Assembly: GCA_029747585.1 (NCBI GenBank)
Contig: JAPEVF010001135.1
Span: 1-13,431, forward strand
DNA from: Pleurotus djamor
Lineage: Eukaryota > Basidiomycota > Agaricomycetes > Agaricales > Pleurotaceae
DNA: 13,431 nt
Reading direction: 5' to 3'
The notes below the pieces were generated by a model that saw nothing but the letters and a program-made list of their open reading frames with translations, had not been told where the DNA came from and did no database searches. The translations under genes and the position numbers were made by a program. Position 1 is the stretch's first letter. Each line of letters opens with the position of its first letter. Shown here piece after piece: positions 1 to 8,134 of the stretch.

Positions 1-136
1 ATATCGGGCTATTGATGAGCGCAGTTGGGGGAACCAATAAATTATCTACTCTACAACATCAAGTACATTGCATAGTCCTCAATGGAAGAAACGAAGTAAC
101 AACGAAGTAAAACCCAGTGAAACCTATCTCAAGTTT
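1..136. other. Downstream flank of the DUF6533 gene
   Basis: No gene seen. It should contain the 3' UTR of the minus-strand DUF6533 gene. A small direct repeat, ACGAAGTAA, occurs at 91-99 and 102-110. Confidence 0.4.
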
Positions 137-1724
137 TTACACATCCGAGAAGTCAGTGCCTTCGGAACGCGATCCTTGAGCCTTCGGCGCAGCCCCAGCT
201 TGGAAATTGATGTCGCTCATAACGGTTCCCTTATAACTGGTACCACTGTTCATGCCCCTTTCGCCAGCCTCCTTCAGATGAACGAGGAGACGGGCCCCGA
301 GAACAACCAGAATACTCGGACTTCCTATGATGCCGAGGATGACTTTTGATGCAACACGCGGATCGGAGGTAGTATTTGAGATGATCATGCCAACATTGCA
401 GAAAATAGCCCTATGAGAAAGAGATCAGCGGAATCTCTTCGTAAGTCAGACCGGAAACATACACTGCGAAGTACGCGGCTTGATCAACGACGAGAACCTT
501 GACGAGATTGAAGCCGGTGATGCCTTGGGAAAGGTTCCAGAATTCGCTGGCCTTGTAGAGCGCCATGACGAGAAGAAGGCACTCAAAGAACAACGGGATT
601 CCCCATGCAAGGATGAAGAACGCCGGCTGAACGCCTCTGATGGAATTGCACACTGTGAAACCATTTCCAAGATCCCCAATAGCAGCTGGAAAAAGCTGAG
701 GTTGAGACGGATGACCGAAAGCAGGTAGGTGTGACGCTTACTTCCGTTGAACCATTGCACGTAGAAGAGGATAGCAAACATTGCAGCCACTTCGACGGCN
801 AAAAATTGCGTGCAATATAATCTTGACAACTCGACCTGGAGGTGGGTTGAGTCTATGAACGAAGAGAAAGACAACAAATCGCACTGTTTCCAAACAGCGC
901 CAACACGCGCATAATTAGAATGTCTAAATGCGACGATACACAGGTAAGCTCCAGCGTTGATTATACATACTGAGTGGCTCACAATCAATCAAATTTATCG
1001 TGATCCAGTCTGTAAGAGATGAAATTAGGATGCAAATTTCAAATGAACGCGCCCAACAACGTACTCGATGCGACGGCCGTGTACAAGGTAGCCTGACACC
1101 TGGAGCAGGGCGGTTAGCTCGATGGCCGCGGGTTAGCGACGGGTACAGTAGCTTACAACTTGATGTTGACATGGTAGGTGTTGACTAGGGCAACGTCAGT
1201 ATAAGCACTGAAATGACAGTGCATGTGGAATACATACACCAGATGTACACAATGGCCGAGGCGATACCAAGGTACCGGTTCTAAAGGAACCACGGGGGTA
1301 AGTTACGGATTACAGATACAAAGGGGGACAAGCTTACGGCGAAGTAGATCAAACTGACAAACTTCCGGGGATTGCTCTAGACATCCGGAAAAATGCAGAT
1401 GAGCGAAAGAAGTCCCGACGATGAAGGAATGGCAAACGGCATACCCAGAAGTATTTGACCTAGAAGCACGAATCGAAGTATTAGAATGCGAATTACGGGG
1501 GACTGAAGGATGACAGGGCCACACCTCTTTGTCAAGTGTAGTCACTGTACATGAAGGGAAAGATTAGAGATGGAAGAAACAGTGTGTAGCGGGAGCTTAC
1601 AGGCATCATATATGAGTAGCGTTAGCAGTGAGAATTGAAAGTACTCTGCGAAGCGTAGCTGGCCGAAGATGATAGGTGCCAGAGAGGGATCGATGGTGTG
1701 GACAACAGCACGAGCGGACAACAT
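137..1724 (-). CDS. DUF6533-type seven-helix membrane protein, 12 exons, frame broken by an N at 800
   Basis: Spliced on the minus strand: 1724-1601, 1544-1525, 1459-1445, 1376-1338, 1280-1238, 1184-1157, 1099-1065, 1009-983, 923-885, 835-742, 685-463, 410-137. The exons total 961 nt; without the N at 800 they give 960 nt, a clean 319-residue frame ending in TAA. All introns are 49-68 nt and GT..AG, several with GTATGT or GTAAGC donors. Residues about 30-72 match the DUF6533 pattern: a hydrophobic LLTLLIYDA, then LDKEV, an aromatic W, and NRYLG. About seven hydrophobic segments follow, with MRVLALFGN at 115-123 typical of the family, and a polar tail after about residue 262. Known: DUF6533 proteins are an expanded basidiomycete family of multi-pass membrane proteins without an established biochemical role. 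Inference: plasma or endomembrane protein, possibly receptor-like. Start is the first ATG, about 100 nt below a TATA-like element. The weakest splice choices are exons 2-3 and intron 9. Confidence 0.86.
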
Positions 1725-1825
1725 CGTTGCTTGAGTAGAGGCAAGGAGTGACAAGCTGTCAAGGGAGTCTCAAAGACGTCTATGTGCCCCAGCGGTGGTG
1801 AAACTGCGGAGGAGAGATGACCTTA

Positions 1826-1833
1826 CTTATATG
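1826..1833 (-). promoter_or_regulatory. TATA-like box of the DUF6533 gene
   Basis: The minus strand reads CATATAAG here, about 100 nt upstream of the chosen ATG at 1724. Position and orientation fit a core promoter for the DUF6533 gene. The call rests only on the motif and the spacing. Confidence 0.4.
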
Positions 1834-2643
1834 CTCAAGTTCCTCTCCCCTGGTCAAACGAAAGCCAATTCATCCATGTCGTAAAGCGCTATCTTATCTT
1901 CAGACATCCGAACGAGATGAAGAAGGGTGAGGATTTGATTGCACCGCCCGCGCCTCCCTGATTGATGTGCTGTGCTGATGGGTGATAGTAATCCTTGAAG
2001 GAAGTAAGTTTTCGTGCGCTTCACTGCGAACAGTTAGGAGAACTTGCAGAGAAGATGGCTCCCAGAGACACCGAACACAGCCTGGTAAACGAGCCCCAGA
2101 AGGCAGGATTCGTGCAGAAACTTAGAACCGTTGGATATCGATGGTCTTGAGGTGTTACGTGAGAACAGTGAAGCGCCAGTCCGCTCATGAACGATTCGAG
2201 CTTGGACGGGCAATTAGGCAAAGAAAAGGGTATCGTGGTGAGGTCGGAGACAACACATGTTGGATTGCGGAATATGATTGGCGTAGAACATCGAGAGAGT
2301 GAGAGTGTCGAATTCAACCGACTTTGATCGGATCTCGCGGACTCATCGGTCCTCCTTCTTTCCATCTTCGCAGCGGCATTTCTCGTTTAATATCCAGCCG
2401 TGTCCTGAAACCCTTCATCAAACTTTAAGATTGACTGTCAACTTCGCACCGTGAACTGTCCCAAGCTCTTAAATAACATAACGGCGCTTTGAAACATGAC
2501 ATGGCTGTCCTCCTGGGTGCCGCCGTTGAGTAAGGTCATGCGACGCATTCATCCATCAAAACAGAGACGTAAGTTATGCTGTGGAGAGGATAAGTGACAT
2601 AGGCACAGAACTAAACAGGAAACGAGTACGAGTTTCTGGATAC
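1834..2643. other. 0.8 kb between genes, no recognisable gene
   Basis: This stretch lies between the DUF6533 promoter and the stop codon of the dynactin gene and should include the dynactin 3' UTR. It contains several short open frames: a minus-strand frame of 114 codons (2365-2021), a plus-strand frame of 31 codons from an ATG at 2054, and a plus-strand frame of 54 codons from an ATG at 2141. None resembles a protein I know, and they overlap each other on opposite strands. They could be exons of a small intron-rich gene, but I could not build a convincing one. Confidence 0.5.
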
Positions 2644-3404
2644 TCATGTTGCATCCCCTCTTCTCAGCCTGTTGAACTTGGGCAGCATTTCCCTCAGATA
2701 CTCAACGTGCTTCTTCCTCAAGTCTGCTTCTTGAACCTTGCCTCGTCCGCTCCAAACACGTCTCTGAGCATCCGGTCCGTATATTGTGGTAAAGTCGTCT
2801 AGAATTTCGTCTTCTGAAGGGGCGACAAGACATCCCGCGCCTATAACGCAGTGCGAAGAGAGTCGGACGGTATGGTGAACGCGAGCGCGGGTAGAAACTG
2901 TATTGAAATTCCCGATGCTAGGGCATTCCACACCTAAACAACAGTTAGCATCGCGACGTTCGTTTGGAACAAAGCTCCTTGACTCCTACTCACGACAGCC
3001 TATCTCGAAGAGGTTGTCATCGCCTATTCGCATGACCTGTTTCCGACTGTGGAAATGACCAGTCAACAACGCGTACGAATTCGATAAAGCAGACCACCAA
3101 ACCGGTTGACGATAATGGCGCTTTCCTCAATGATGCATCCGTTCCCAATGACAATGGGCCCTCCTATAGCAAATATGGTTGCTTTTGGATGGACAATGGT
3201 CCCTAGAGAGGGAGAGTCCTGTCTTTAGACCTAAGCACACAACAGTCGGACCACCCACCTGCCCCAATTGTGATGTCCCCCTTCAGGTCAACGTCTTGGC
3301 ATACAACAGCCTTCGAGTGTATAGTAAACTTGTCGCGTCTAGAGAGCCCCGTGTAAGGAGTTCGGCGAATGCATAGATATAGATGTCACTGACATTGGCG
3401 CCAT
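2644..3404 (-). CDS. DCTN6: Dynactin subunit 6 (p27), five exons, complete
   Basis: Spliced on the minus strand: 3404-3394, 3338-3259, 3202-3103, 3046-2994, 2933-2644. The total is 534 nt, giving 177 residues and a stop, close to the about 190 residues of animal p27. Introns are 55-60 nt. The protein shows the left-handed beta-helix pattern of the family: [16 protein letters not shown] near 14-29, TIVHPKATI at 32-40, [18 protein letters not shown] just after, [10 protein letters not shown] ending at residue 81, and [12 protein letters not shown] in the last exon. It ends with the typical [13 protein letters not shown] and a helix finishing LPKFNRLRR. Known: p27 pairs with p25 at the pointed end of the dynactin Arp filament, together with Arp11 and p62, and helps attach dynein to cargo such as endosomes. 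The first coding exon of 11 nt (donor GTCAGT) and the donor of intron 3 (GTTTGG) are the weakest parts of the model, but phase and protein alignment support both. Confidence 0.9.
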
Positions 3405-3454
3405 CTCAACGAAACCAAGGAAACGTAGTACGACACGACCAAGAAGAGGCAAGG

Positions 3455-3501
3455 ACGCGTCCGTGACGCGTGACGGGACCCTGCAAGCGCATGACGCGTC
3501 A
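3455..3501. promoter_or_regulatory. Cluster of three ACGCGT (MCB-like) boxes
   Basis: ACGCGT occurs at 3455-3460, 3466-3471 and 3494-3499. The last sits in a perfect 10-bp palindrome, TGACGCGTCA (3492-3501). In yeasts ACGCGT is the MluI cell-cycle box bound by MBF (Mbp1/Swi6 type factors), which drives G1/S genes. The cluster lies 51-97 bp upstream of the dynactin p27 start and just ahead of a plus-strand TATA box, so it may serve both directions. Binding in this organism is inference. Confidence 0.5.
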
Positions 3502-3516
3502 CATAAACTACAGGAG

Positions 3517-3524
3517 TATAAATA
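3517..3524 (+). promoter_or_regulatory. Plus-strand TATA box
   Basis: TATAAATA on the plus strand, 18 bp after the last ACGCGT box. It points away from the dynactin gene. It could start a transcript with a long leader into paralog A, because a strong GTAAGT donor follows at 3603-3608, or an independent non-coding transcript. Confidence 0.45.
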
Positions 3525-3529
3525 AGGGG

Positions 3530-3918
3530 CTACTAACATGTTACTTCGATCATAGTGCCGCCCGAATGGCTATAAGAGTTCTACCAAGAGTTTCACAAGA
3601 GGGTAAGTTGCGAAGAGTATCCGTGGGCCACCGTTTTTACTTGCCCCATCTTAATTTCACCTCTTTAAGGGTGTTGCCCAATTTTATACGCGAATGTGGG
3701 TCTCAGAAGAGTCCCCAAGCGCCAGAAGAAGACCAAATGTTCTCAGAAAACACACGAGGACGGACTCAACTTAGTAAAAGCATCACTGCACGACAAGAGG
3801 CATGGAATGAGCGTGTCGAAACCGAAGGAAGAGGAACGAGTACAAATAGCCCTTGACTGCATCCAAATCTCGCCCAAGACCGTCTCCCCAACCCCCAACA
3901 CTAGAACAACGAATAACA
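3530..3918 (+). other. Leader or promoter region ahead of paralog A
   Basis: About 390 bp lie between the TATA box at 3517 and the putative leader intron of paralog A. Two overlapping plus-strand open frames cross it, ending in-frame at 3856 and 4031, but neither resembles a known protein. A GTAAGT donor at 3603 and a pyrimidine-rich tract at 3858-3900 suggest a spliced leader or core promoter. A second A/T-rich element (ACAAATAG, 3841-3848) could be a closer TATA box. I see no convincing gene. Confidence 0.4.
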
Positions 3919-3986
3919 GTACGTTTGTCAGTGGTCACAATTCACCACAAAGCATTCTGAGCTATGAGGTTGATAAACTTGAGCAG
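3919..3986 (+). other. Putative 5'-leader intron of paralog A
   Basis: A GTACGT donor at 3919 and the acceptor TTGAGCAG ending at 3986 bound a 68-nt intron that leaves 10 nt before the conserved ATG. It contains GTCACAATTCAC, which also occurs in the leader intron of paralog B. An in-frame upstream ATG at 3964 would lie inside this intron, which favours the start at 3997. Confidence 0.45.
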
Positions 3987-3996
3987 GTACGCCGAC

Positions 3997-5694
3997 ATGC
4001 CACCAATGCTCATTCCTGGAACGGAGCCTGATCACTTTACCCTGAATGTTTCTGGGATCGCCGGATTTCTTGGAGGCGAAGAGGCCATCTCGGCTATGGA
4101 GAGCGTTCACTTCTACAAATACAGGAAATACCTGGGTCTGTACAACACACCTGGGTCGTACATGGTTGCGAAGCACTACGGGAAGCTCGCAAATTCGCAG
4201 CTTTGGGATGGCCTCTACCCCGGCGTCAATGATGAACCAGCCAAGTTCTTGAAGATGGATGGGGAACCTGGCCCTAAATTCATTGGAACGGTTTCGGGGA
4301 CGACGATCGACGATATAGGACACATAGGTTACATTTTTGCACAAATGTGCCGCCGTGATCTAGATCCTACAATTGTGGTGGACACACGTGAGGATAAGAC
4401 GGGCACCCCGACACCAGTGACAATTGTCCAGTTGGTTGCTGCTGTAAAACAGGGTGGAGGAGGTGGAAACGAAGAAAAAAATGGAAGGCAGGGTGGTGAA
4501 CAGGGAAATGAACAGGACGAAGAGGGTCATGGCAAAAAGACTCAAATCAAACCGAAAAATATCACCATCGAATGCCCCACGACATTTCCTTCTACGCCTC
4601 TGCGGCATATCATAGCCATCGCAACGATCGTATTCAACATGGGGGCGTGTCTCGTCTGTGGCATCTTCCAAGAGTGGTATGCATTCGCCTTGATACTACT
4701 GGGGATTTTGTGCAATGGATTCGCTTGCTTCGAAATTGGTTCAGCCAAGATTTTCTTGGGGCGGCCTCGACCTTCGACGCTCTCCCCCTCGGGGCATGGA
4801 GTAATCAACGATCGCGACCAGCTCATTGTCTTACGCGGGAAGCAGGCAGATGTGAATTACATCACTGTTGGGAAATTCATCGTGAAGTATGGGAGCGAAG
4901 ACGATGGTAAATACCACAGGCTAGGACTGAGTGCAACGGCGCTCACATTCCAATTCATCGCGCAACTCTTCCTCATTCCCCAAAGTGGACTTTTCGGCCA
5001 AATTCTCTTCTTATCGACTCTTGCAGTTTCTTGGATCAACAATGCATGCTTTTCAAGCATAGACAAAGAAGCGTTGCAGAAGAGGATCCTGAAGAAGACA
5101 TTTCCCTTCGAGCAGTTAAAGCCATTCGGGACAAAATACATTTTTCCAACCAGGACGGCTGGTGTCGTCTTCGCAATGCTGCAGGCACTTCCACTGGAAG
5201 AGCTCAAAGAGAAGGACAAGAGCGAGCGAGCGGCTCACATACGAAACATCCTTGAGTCATTGTTGCCCAAAGGACCCGATCATTGGAAGGAATGGATGGA
5301 TATTGTCACTACGAAGGTCAGCAAGATGATAGATGACCCTCTCAGTGAATGGAGTGCATCCCCATTCGCAGATCAAGAGGGGGGTAACAAGTCGGATCAA
5401 GAGGGGAGAAAGTCCACCGACTTGTCATTACCACCCGAGGATCAGCACCAGCGTTTGAAACTCACGAAACTCAGGCTCCTGAATGTCTTGCTCGAGGACG
5501 CTGGCTCAGGCGTTAGCGAATTCTGCCAGGTGATGTTAAATGGACAAGGTCAAGTCGGGCTTGATCTTCATTCTGAGGGTCAAAGTCCTGAACAATCGGA
5601 GGGCTATTCCAAAGGTGGCTCGACGTCGATCCGGGGTCGTACCGAGAACATACCTTTAGATGTGATGAGTAACCGCAACGACGCAGGCGCGTGA
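3997..5694 (+). CDS. Tandem four-helix membrane protein, paralog A (565 aa), function unknown
   Basis: Single coding exon. The start was chosen because paralogs B and C begin at the same place with MPP; an in-frame ATG at 3964 would add 11 unshared residues. Residues 16-117 form a module nearly identical in all three paralogs, with FLGGEEAIS (24-32), YNTPGSY (49-55), AKHYG (58-62), LYPGVN (73-78) and DIGHIG (106-111). Residues 120-190 are a variable linker with a glycine run and Glu/Gln/Lys. Hydrophobic helices lie near 203-223, 226-247, 311-328 and 330-349, followed by the signature NNACFSSIDKE. A conserved segment (about 385-441) contains FAMLQALPLEEL and a W-rich stretch. The last 120 residues are polar and specific to A, with DQEG repeated at 459-462 and 467-470. 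There is no clear N-terminal signal peptide. I do not recognise the family; it is probably an integral membrane protein with both tails on one side. Confidence 0.87.
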   Translation: MPPMLIPGTEPDHFTLNVSGIAGFLGGEEAISAMESVHFYKYRKYLGLYNTPGSYMVAKHYGKLANSQLWDGLYPGVNDEPAKFLKMDGEPGPKFIGTVSGTTIDDIGHIGYIFAQMCRRDLDPTIVVDTREDKTGTPTPVTIVQLVAAVKQGGGGGNEEKNGRQGGEQGNEQDEEGHGKKTQIKPKNITIECPTTFPSTPLRHIIAIATIVFNMGACLVCGIFQEWYAFALILLGILCNGFACFEIGSAKIFLGRPRPSTLSPSGHGVINDRDQLIVLRGKQADVNYITVGKFIVKYGSEDDGKYHRLGLSATALTFQFIAQLFLIPQSGLFGQILFLSTLAVSWINNACFSSIDKEALQKRILKKTFPFEQLKPFGTKYIFPTRTAGVVFAMLQALPLEELKEKDKSERAAHIRNILESLLPKGPDHWKEWMDIVTTKVSKMIDDPLSEWSASPFADQEGGNKSDQEGRKSTDLSLPPEDQHQRLKLTKLRLLNVLLEDAGSGVSEFCQVMLNGQGQVGLDLHSEGQSPEQSEGYSKGGSTSIRGRTENIPLDVMSNRNDAGA

Positions 5695-6039
5695 TCGAGG
5701 GGATTGACAGCACCTGTGTAATGATTGGGTAGGTAGGGTTCGTTCAATATACAACTTCGAGTCTTGATTTCCAACGTAGTCTAGAGTAAGTAGTTCGAAG
5801 TAAAACGTGTTTCCGAAAAGGGCAAATTTACCGTTCCGCACGTGGCCCCAGCTCTCGCAGCCCACCAGCAAGTTACAGTCACACAGCTTCAAAGCTGTAG
5901 ACTGACGAGATGGACATTCCTAGGGAATATAACGCTCTTTGGATGGTTTGCCGCCTCTTCAGCATTCCTTGCTACCAACCACATCAGACTGGATTGAGAT
6001 ACTGGGGAGAGGGTGAACATATCCAAATTTCAAGTCGAG
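5695..6039. other. Spacer between paralogs A and B
   Basis: This holds the 3' end of A and the promoter and leader of B. A TATA-like TATAA lies at 5928-5932. A perfect 7-bp inverted repeat with a 2-nt loop (ACAGCTT/AAGCTGT) lies at 5883-5898. Open frames here are short and resemble nothing known. Confidence 0.4.
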
Positions 6040-6112
6040 GTAAGTCACAATTCACTCTCCCATCGGCGGGGCCACAGCGTCGCGTATCTGGCTGACTCGT
6101 GCTCAATTTCAG
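6040..6112 (+). other. Putative 5'-leader intron of paralog B
   Basis: A strong GTAAGT donor at 6040-6045, a CTGAC branch-like site at 6092-6096 and an acceptor TTTCAG ending at 6112 define a 73-nt intron, 31 nt before the ATG at 6144. An alternative acceptor, CTGTCAG ending at 6135, would leave only 8 nt and match the spacing in A and C. Confidence 0.6.
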
Positions 6113-6143
6113 ACACAATTTGATTCCGCTGTCAGATCGAGCC

Positions 6144-7511
6144 ATGCCGCCAATACCGAGGCTTGACGAGGGGAGCTTTACCCTGGATGTTTCCGGGATC
6201 GTCGGTTTTCTTGGTGGAGATGAGGCGATATCAGCAACCGAGAGTGTTCATTTCTACGAGCACCGAAAATACCTGGGATTCTATAATACCCCAGGATCGT
6301 ATAAAGTGGCCAAGCACTATGGTAAGTTGGCACGGGGACAGGTTTGGGATGCTTTGTATCCAGGTGTCAACGAAGAGCCTGCTGCGTTCCTCAAGTTGGA
6401 TGGGAAAAGTGGTCCTAGCTATCGGGGTATCATGTCGGGCACCGCAATCTCCGACATTGGACATGTCGGACATGTCTTCGAACAGCTATGCGACGACTTG
6501 CCAGTGCAACATTCAACCCAAAAAGCACCGGTCAACCCCATCTCCGTTACGGTCGTTGACTTGCGGGAAGTCCGGAAAGATGCCCCCAATCAAGTTTCAA
6601 TCAGCTATCCAGCGACATTTACTTCTTCCCCGTGGAGATACATCGTCGCATTTCTTACCTGCGTCTTGAACTTGGCGATCTGCATATTATCTGCTCTTTG
6701 CGACGAATGGTTCGCCTTCTCACTGATCCTCCTGGGCATCATCTGCAATGGGCTCGCATGCTTCCTCATTGGTTCGGCAAGAATATACCTGAAGTATCAC
6801 AAACCCTCGCAGCATTCTCCACTCGGAAACGGCATCATCGCGGAGAAGAAGCACTTCATCGTCTTGACGGGCTCGGAGGAAGCGGTCAATCAAATTGTGA
6901 AGGGGAGCTTCGAAGTCGACTTCGGCAACGATGCTTCATACAGCAGGATTGGGTTCAGCGCAGTCGCCCTGACCATACAATTCCTCGCGCAGCTCTTCCT
7001 TGCCCCACAATGTGGCCTCCTCGGCCAGATCCTCCTCCTTGCGACACTAGCCATATCATGGCTGAACAATGCATGTTTGTCAAGTATCGACAAAGAAAGC
7101 TTACAAAAGAACATTCTGAAGAAACACCTCCCCCTCCATGACGACATTGGGCACAAGTTTGTAATGGGGTCTCGCACGGAGGCTGTGGTGTTTGCCATGC
7201 TGTGTGCACTCCCCATTGAAACATTGTCCGATGTCAAAGAAAGAGAGGCGTGTGTCCGAGGGGTTTTGCAGTCCATGCTCCCCACCAGCACGACGGTTTG
7301 GAACCAGTGGACAGATCTAGTTGTCGCACGTGTCAATCGAATTTATGATGCGAAGGAGGCATCGATCAACAAACCTGTTGGGGGTGGCTTACTCCAGGAC
7401 CTACTCGAAAAGGTAGACCTGGCTTTCGAGGCGTTTGAGGCATATAAGCGCGGAGAAAAAGAGACCAATACCCTGAAGAGGAAATCGGTGTCCACAAGTT
7501 TTTCACGATGA
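6144..7511 (+). CDS. Tandem four-helix membrane protein, paralog B (455 aa), function unknown
   Basis: Single coding exon starting MPPIPRLDEG. The open frame extends upstream to an ATG at 6099, but that lies in the likely leader intron and is not shared by the paralogs. The conserved N-terminal module spans about 14-115: FLGGDEAIS (22-30), YNTPGSY (47-53), AKHYG (56-60), LYPGVN (71-76), DIGHVG (104-109). The linker is short (about 116-155). Helices lie near 165-185, 189-210, 270-288 and 291-309. Between helices 2 and 3 sits a soluble stretch with HFIVLTGSEEAVNQIVKG, closely matched in C. The signature NNACLSSIDKE is at 308-318. The tail has FAMLCALPIE, then a segment with LPTSTTVWNQW, and LLQDLLE (416-422) before a basic, serine-rich end. 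It is the shortest of the three and may show the minimal core of the family. No enzymatic motif is evident, and I do not recognise the family. Confidence 0.88.
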   Translation: MPPIPRLDEGSFTLDVSGIVGFLGGDEAISATESVHFYEHRKYLGFYNTPGSYKVAKHYGKLARGQVWDALYPGVNEEPAAFLKLDGKSGPSYRGIMSGTAISDIGHVGHVFEQLCDDLPVQHSTQKAPVNPISVTVVDLREVRKDAPNQVSISYPATFTSSPWRYIVAFLTCVLNLAICILSALCDEWFAFSLILLGIICNGLACFLIGSARIYLKYHKPSQHSPLGNGIIAEKKHFIVLTGSEEAVNQIVKGSFEVDFGNDASYSRIGFSAVALTIQFLAQLFLAPQCGLLGQILLLATLAISWLNNACLSSIDKESLQKNILKKHLPLHDDIGHKFVMGSRTEAVVFAMLCALPIETLSDVKEREACVRGVLQSMLPTSTTVWNQWTDLVVARVNRIYDAKEASINKPVGGGLLQDLLEKVDLAFEAFEAYKRGEKETNTLKRKSVSTSFSR

Positions 7512-8134
7512 CATTTTGTTTGCATTTTGTAACTTGTTGACTCTCGGAACAACTTTGGATAATTTCTGTAATACTGACTACACCTTACTTTCCCATAATA
7601 ATAATATTGCGATGAAACACGCCTATAAGCGTAGGGTTTCGTGCATCAAGTATGCTTTATGGAAGGGGCCCAGCGTCAATGTCAAAGTCAAGCACCTCAC
7701 GCAAATGGTGAGGACCACTGCGAAGACAGCATTAGGCGCGCAAAGCGTAGCTATGCGAAATGAGGGAGATACGATGGTGTGTCGAGGTTGGGGCAAAGAA
7801 AATCATGGTGCACAAGACTTTTGCGAGCGTCTTGCAAGAATCTCGGATTCAATTTTTAGTACGGTACGTATGCATGCGAGTCCGCCAGGATTCGAGAAGG
7901 AACAAAGAGTCTATTCTTGTCGCTTGAAAAACTTCGCAGCCTGTAGATCAAAGGGTGCATGCTCTTCGTGAGGCTGAGCCAGGTGCTGTGGTCGATCGCT
8001 TCCCGTACTTGCAGCTTGCTGGAACATACGACTGGCGTCAAAGAAGACATACTTAACGCAGGATGAGAACACGCAGATCCCCTACGATAACACCAACTAC
8101 TCCACGGCAGCCCACATCTGTTCGGACACCAAAG
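7512..8134. other. Spacer between paralogs B and C
   Basis: About 620 bp, A/T-rich near 7560-7615, as expected for a transcript end. A plus-strand open frame of 151 codons (7516-7971) and a minus-strand one (8050-7856) are present. Neither resembles a known protein or the flanking paralogs. The region probably holds the B 3' UTR and the promoter and leader of C. Confidence 0.45.

Noticed and set aside
2581..2802. Plus-strand open frame of 73 codons
   Set aside because: It is antisense to the last exon of the dynactin p27 gene, which has clear family motifs.
3066..3075. A fourth ACGCGT-like site near 3069
   Set aside because: It lies within an intron of the dynactin gene, alone and away from the promoter cluster, so chance is the simpler explanation.
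3964..3996. Upstream in-frame ATG as start of paralog A
   Set aside because: The added 11 residues are not shared with B or C, and the codon lies inside a likely leader intron.
3696..4031. Plus-strand open frame of 111 codons overlapping the start of paralog A
   Set aside because: It runs into paralog A in a different frame, and its sequence is lysine- and threonine-rich without a recognisable domain.
7516..7971. Plus-strand open frame of 151 codons between paralogs B and C
   Set aside because: It begins 5 bp after the stop of B, has no family resemblance, and crosses A/T-rich sequence typical of a 3' UTR. I also looked for a decayed fourth paralog here and found no convincing match to the conserved motifs.
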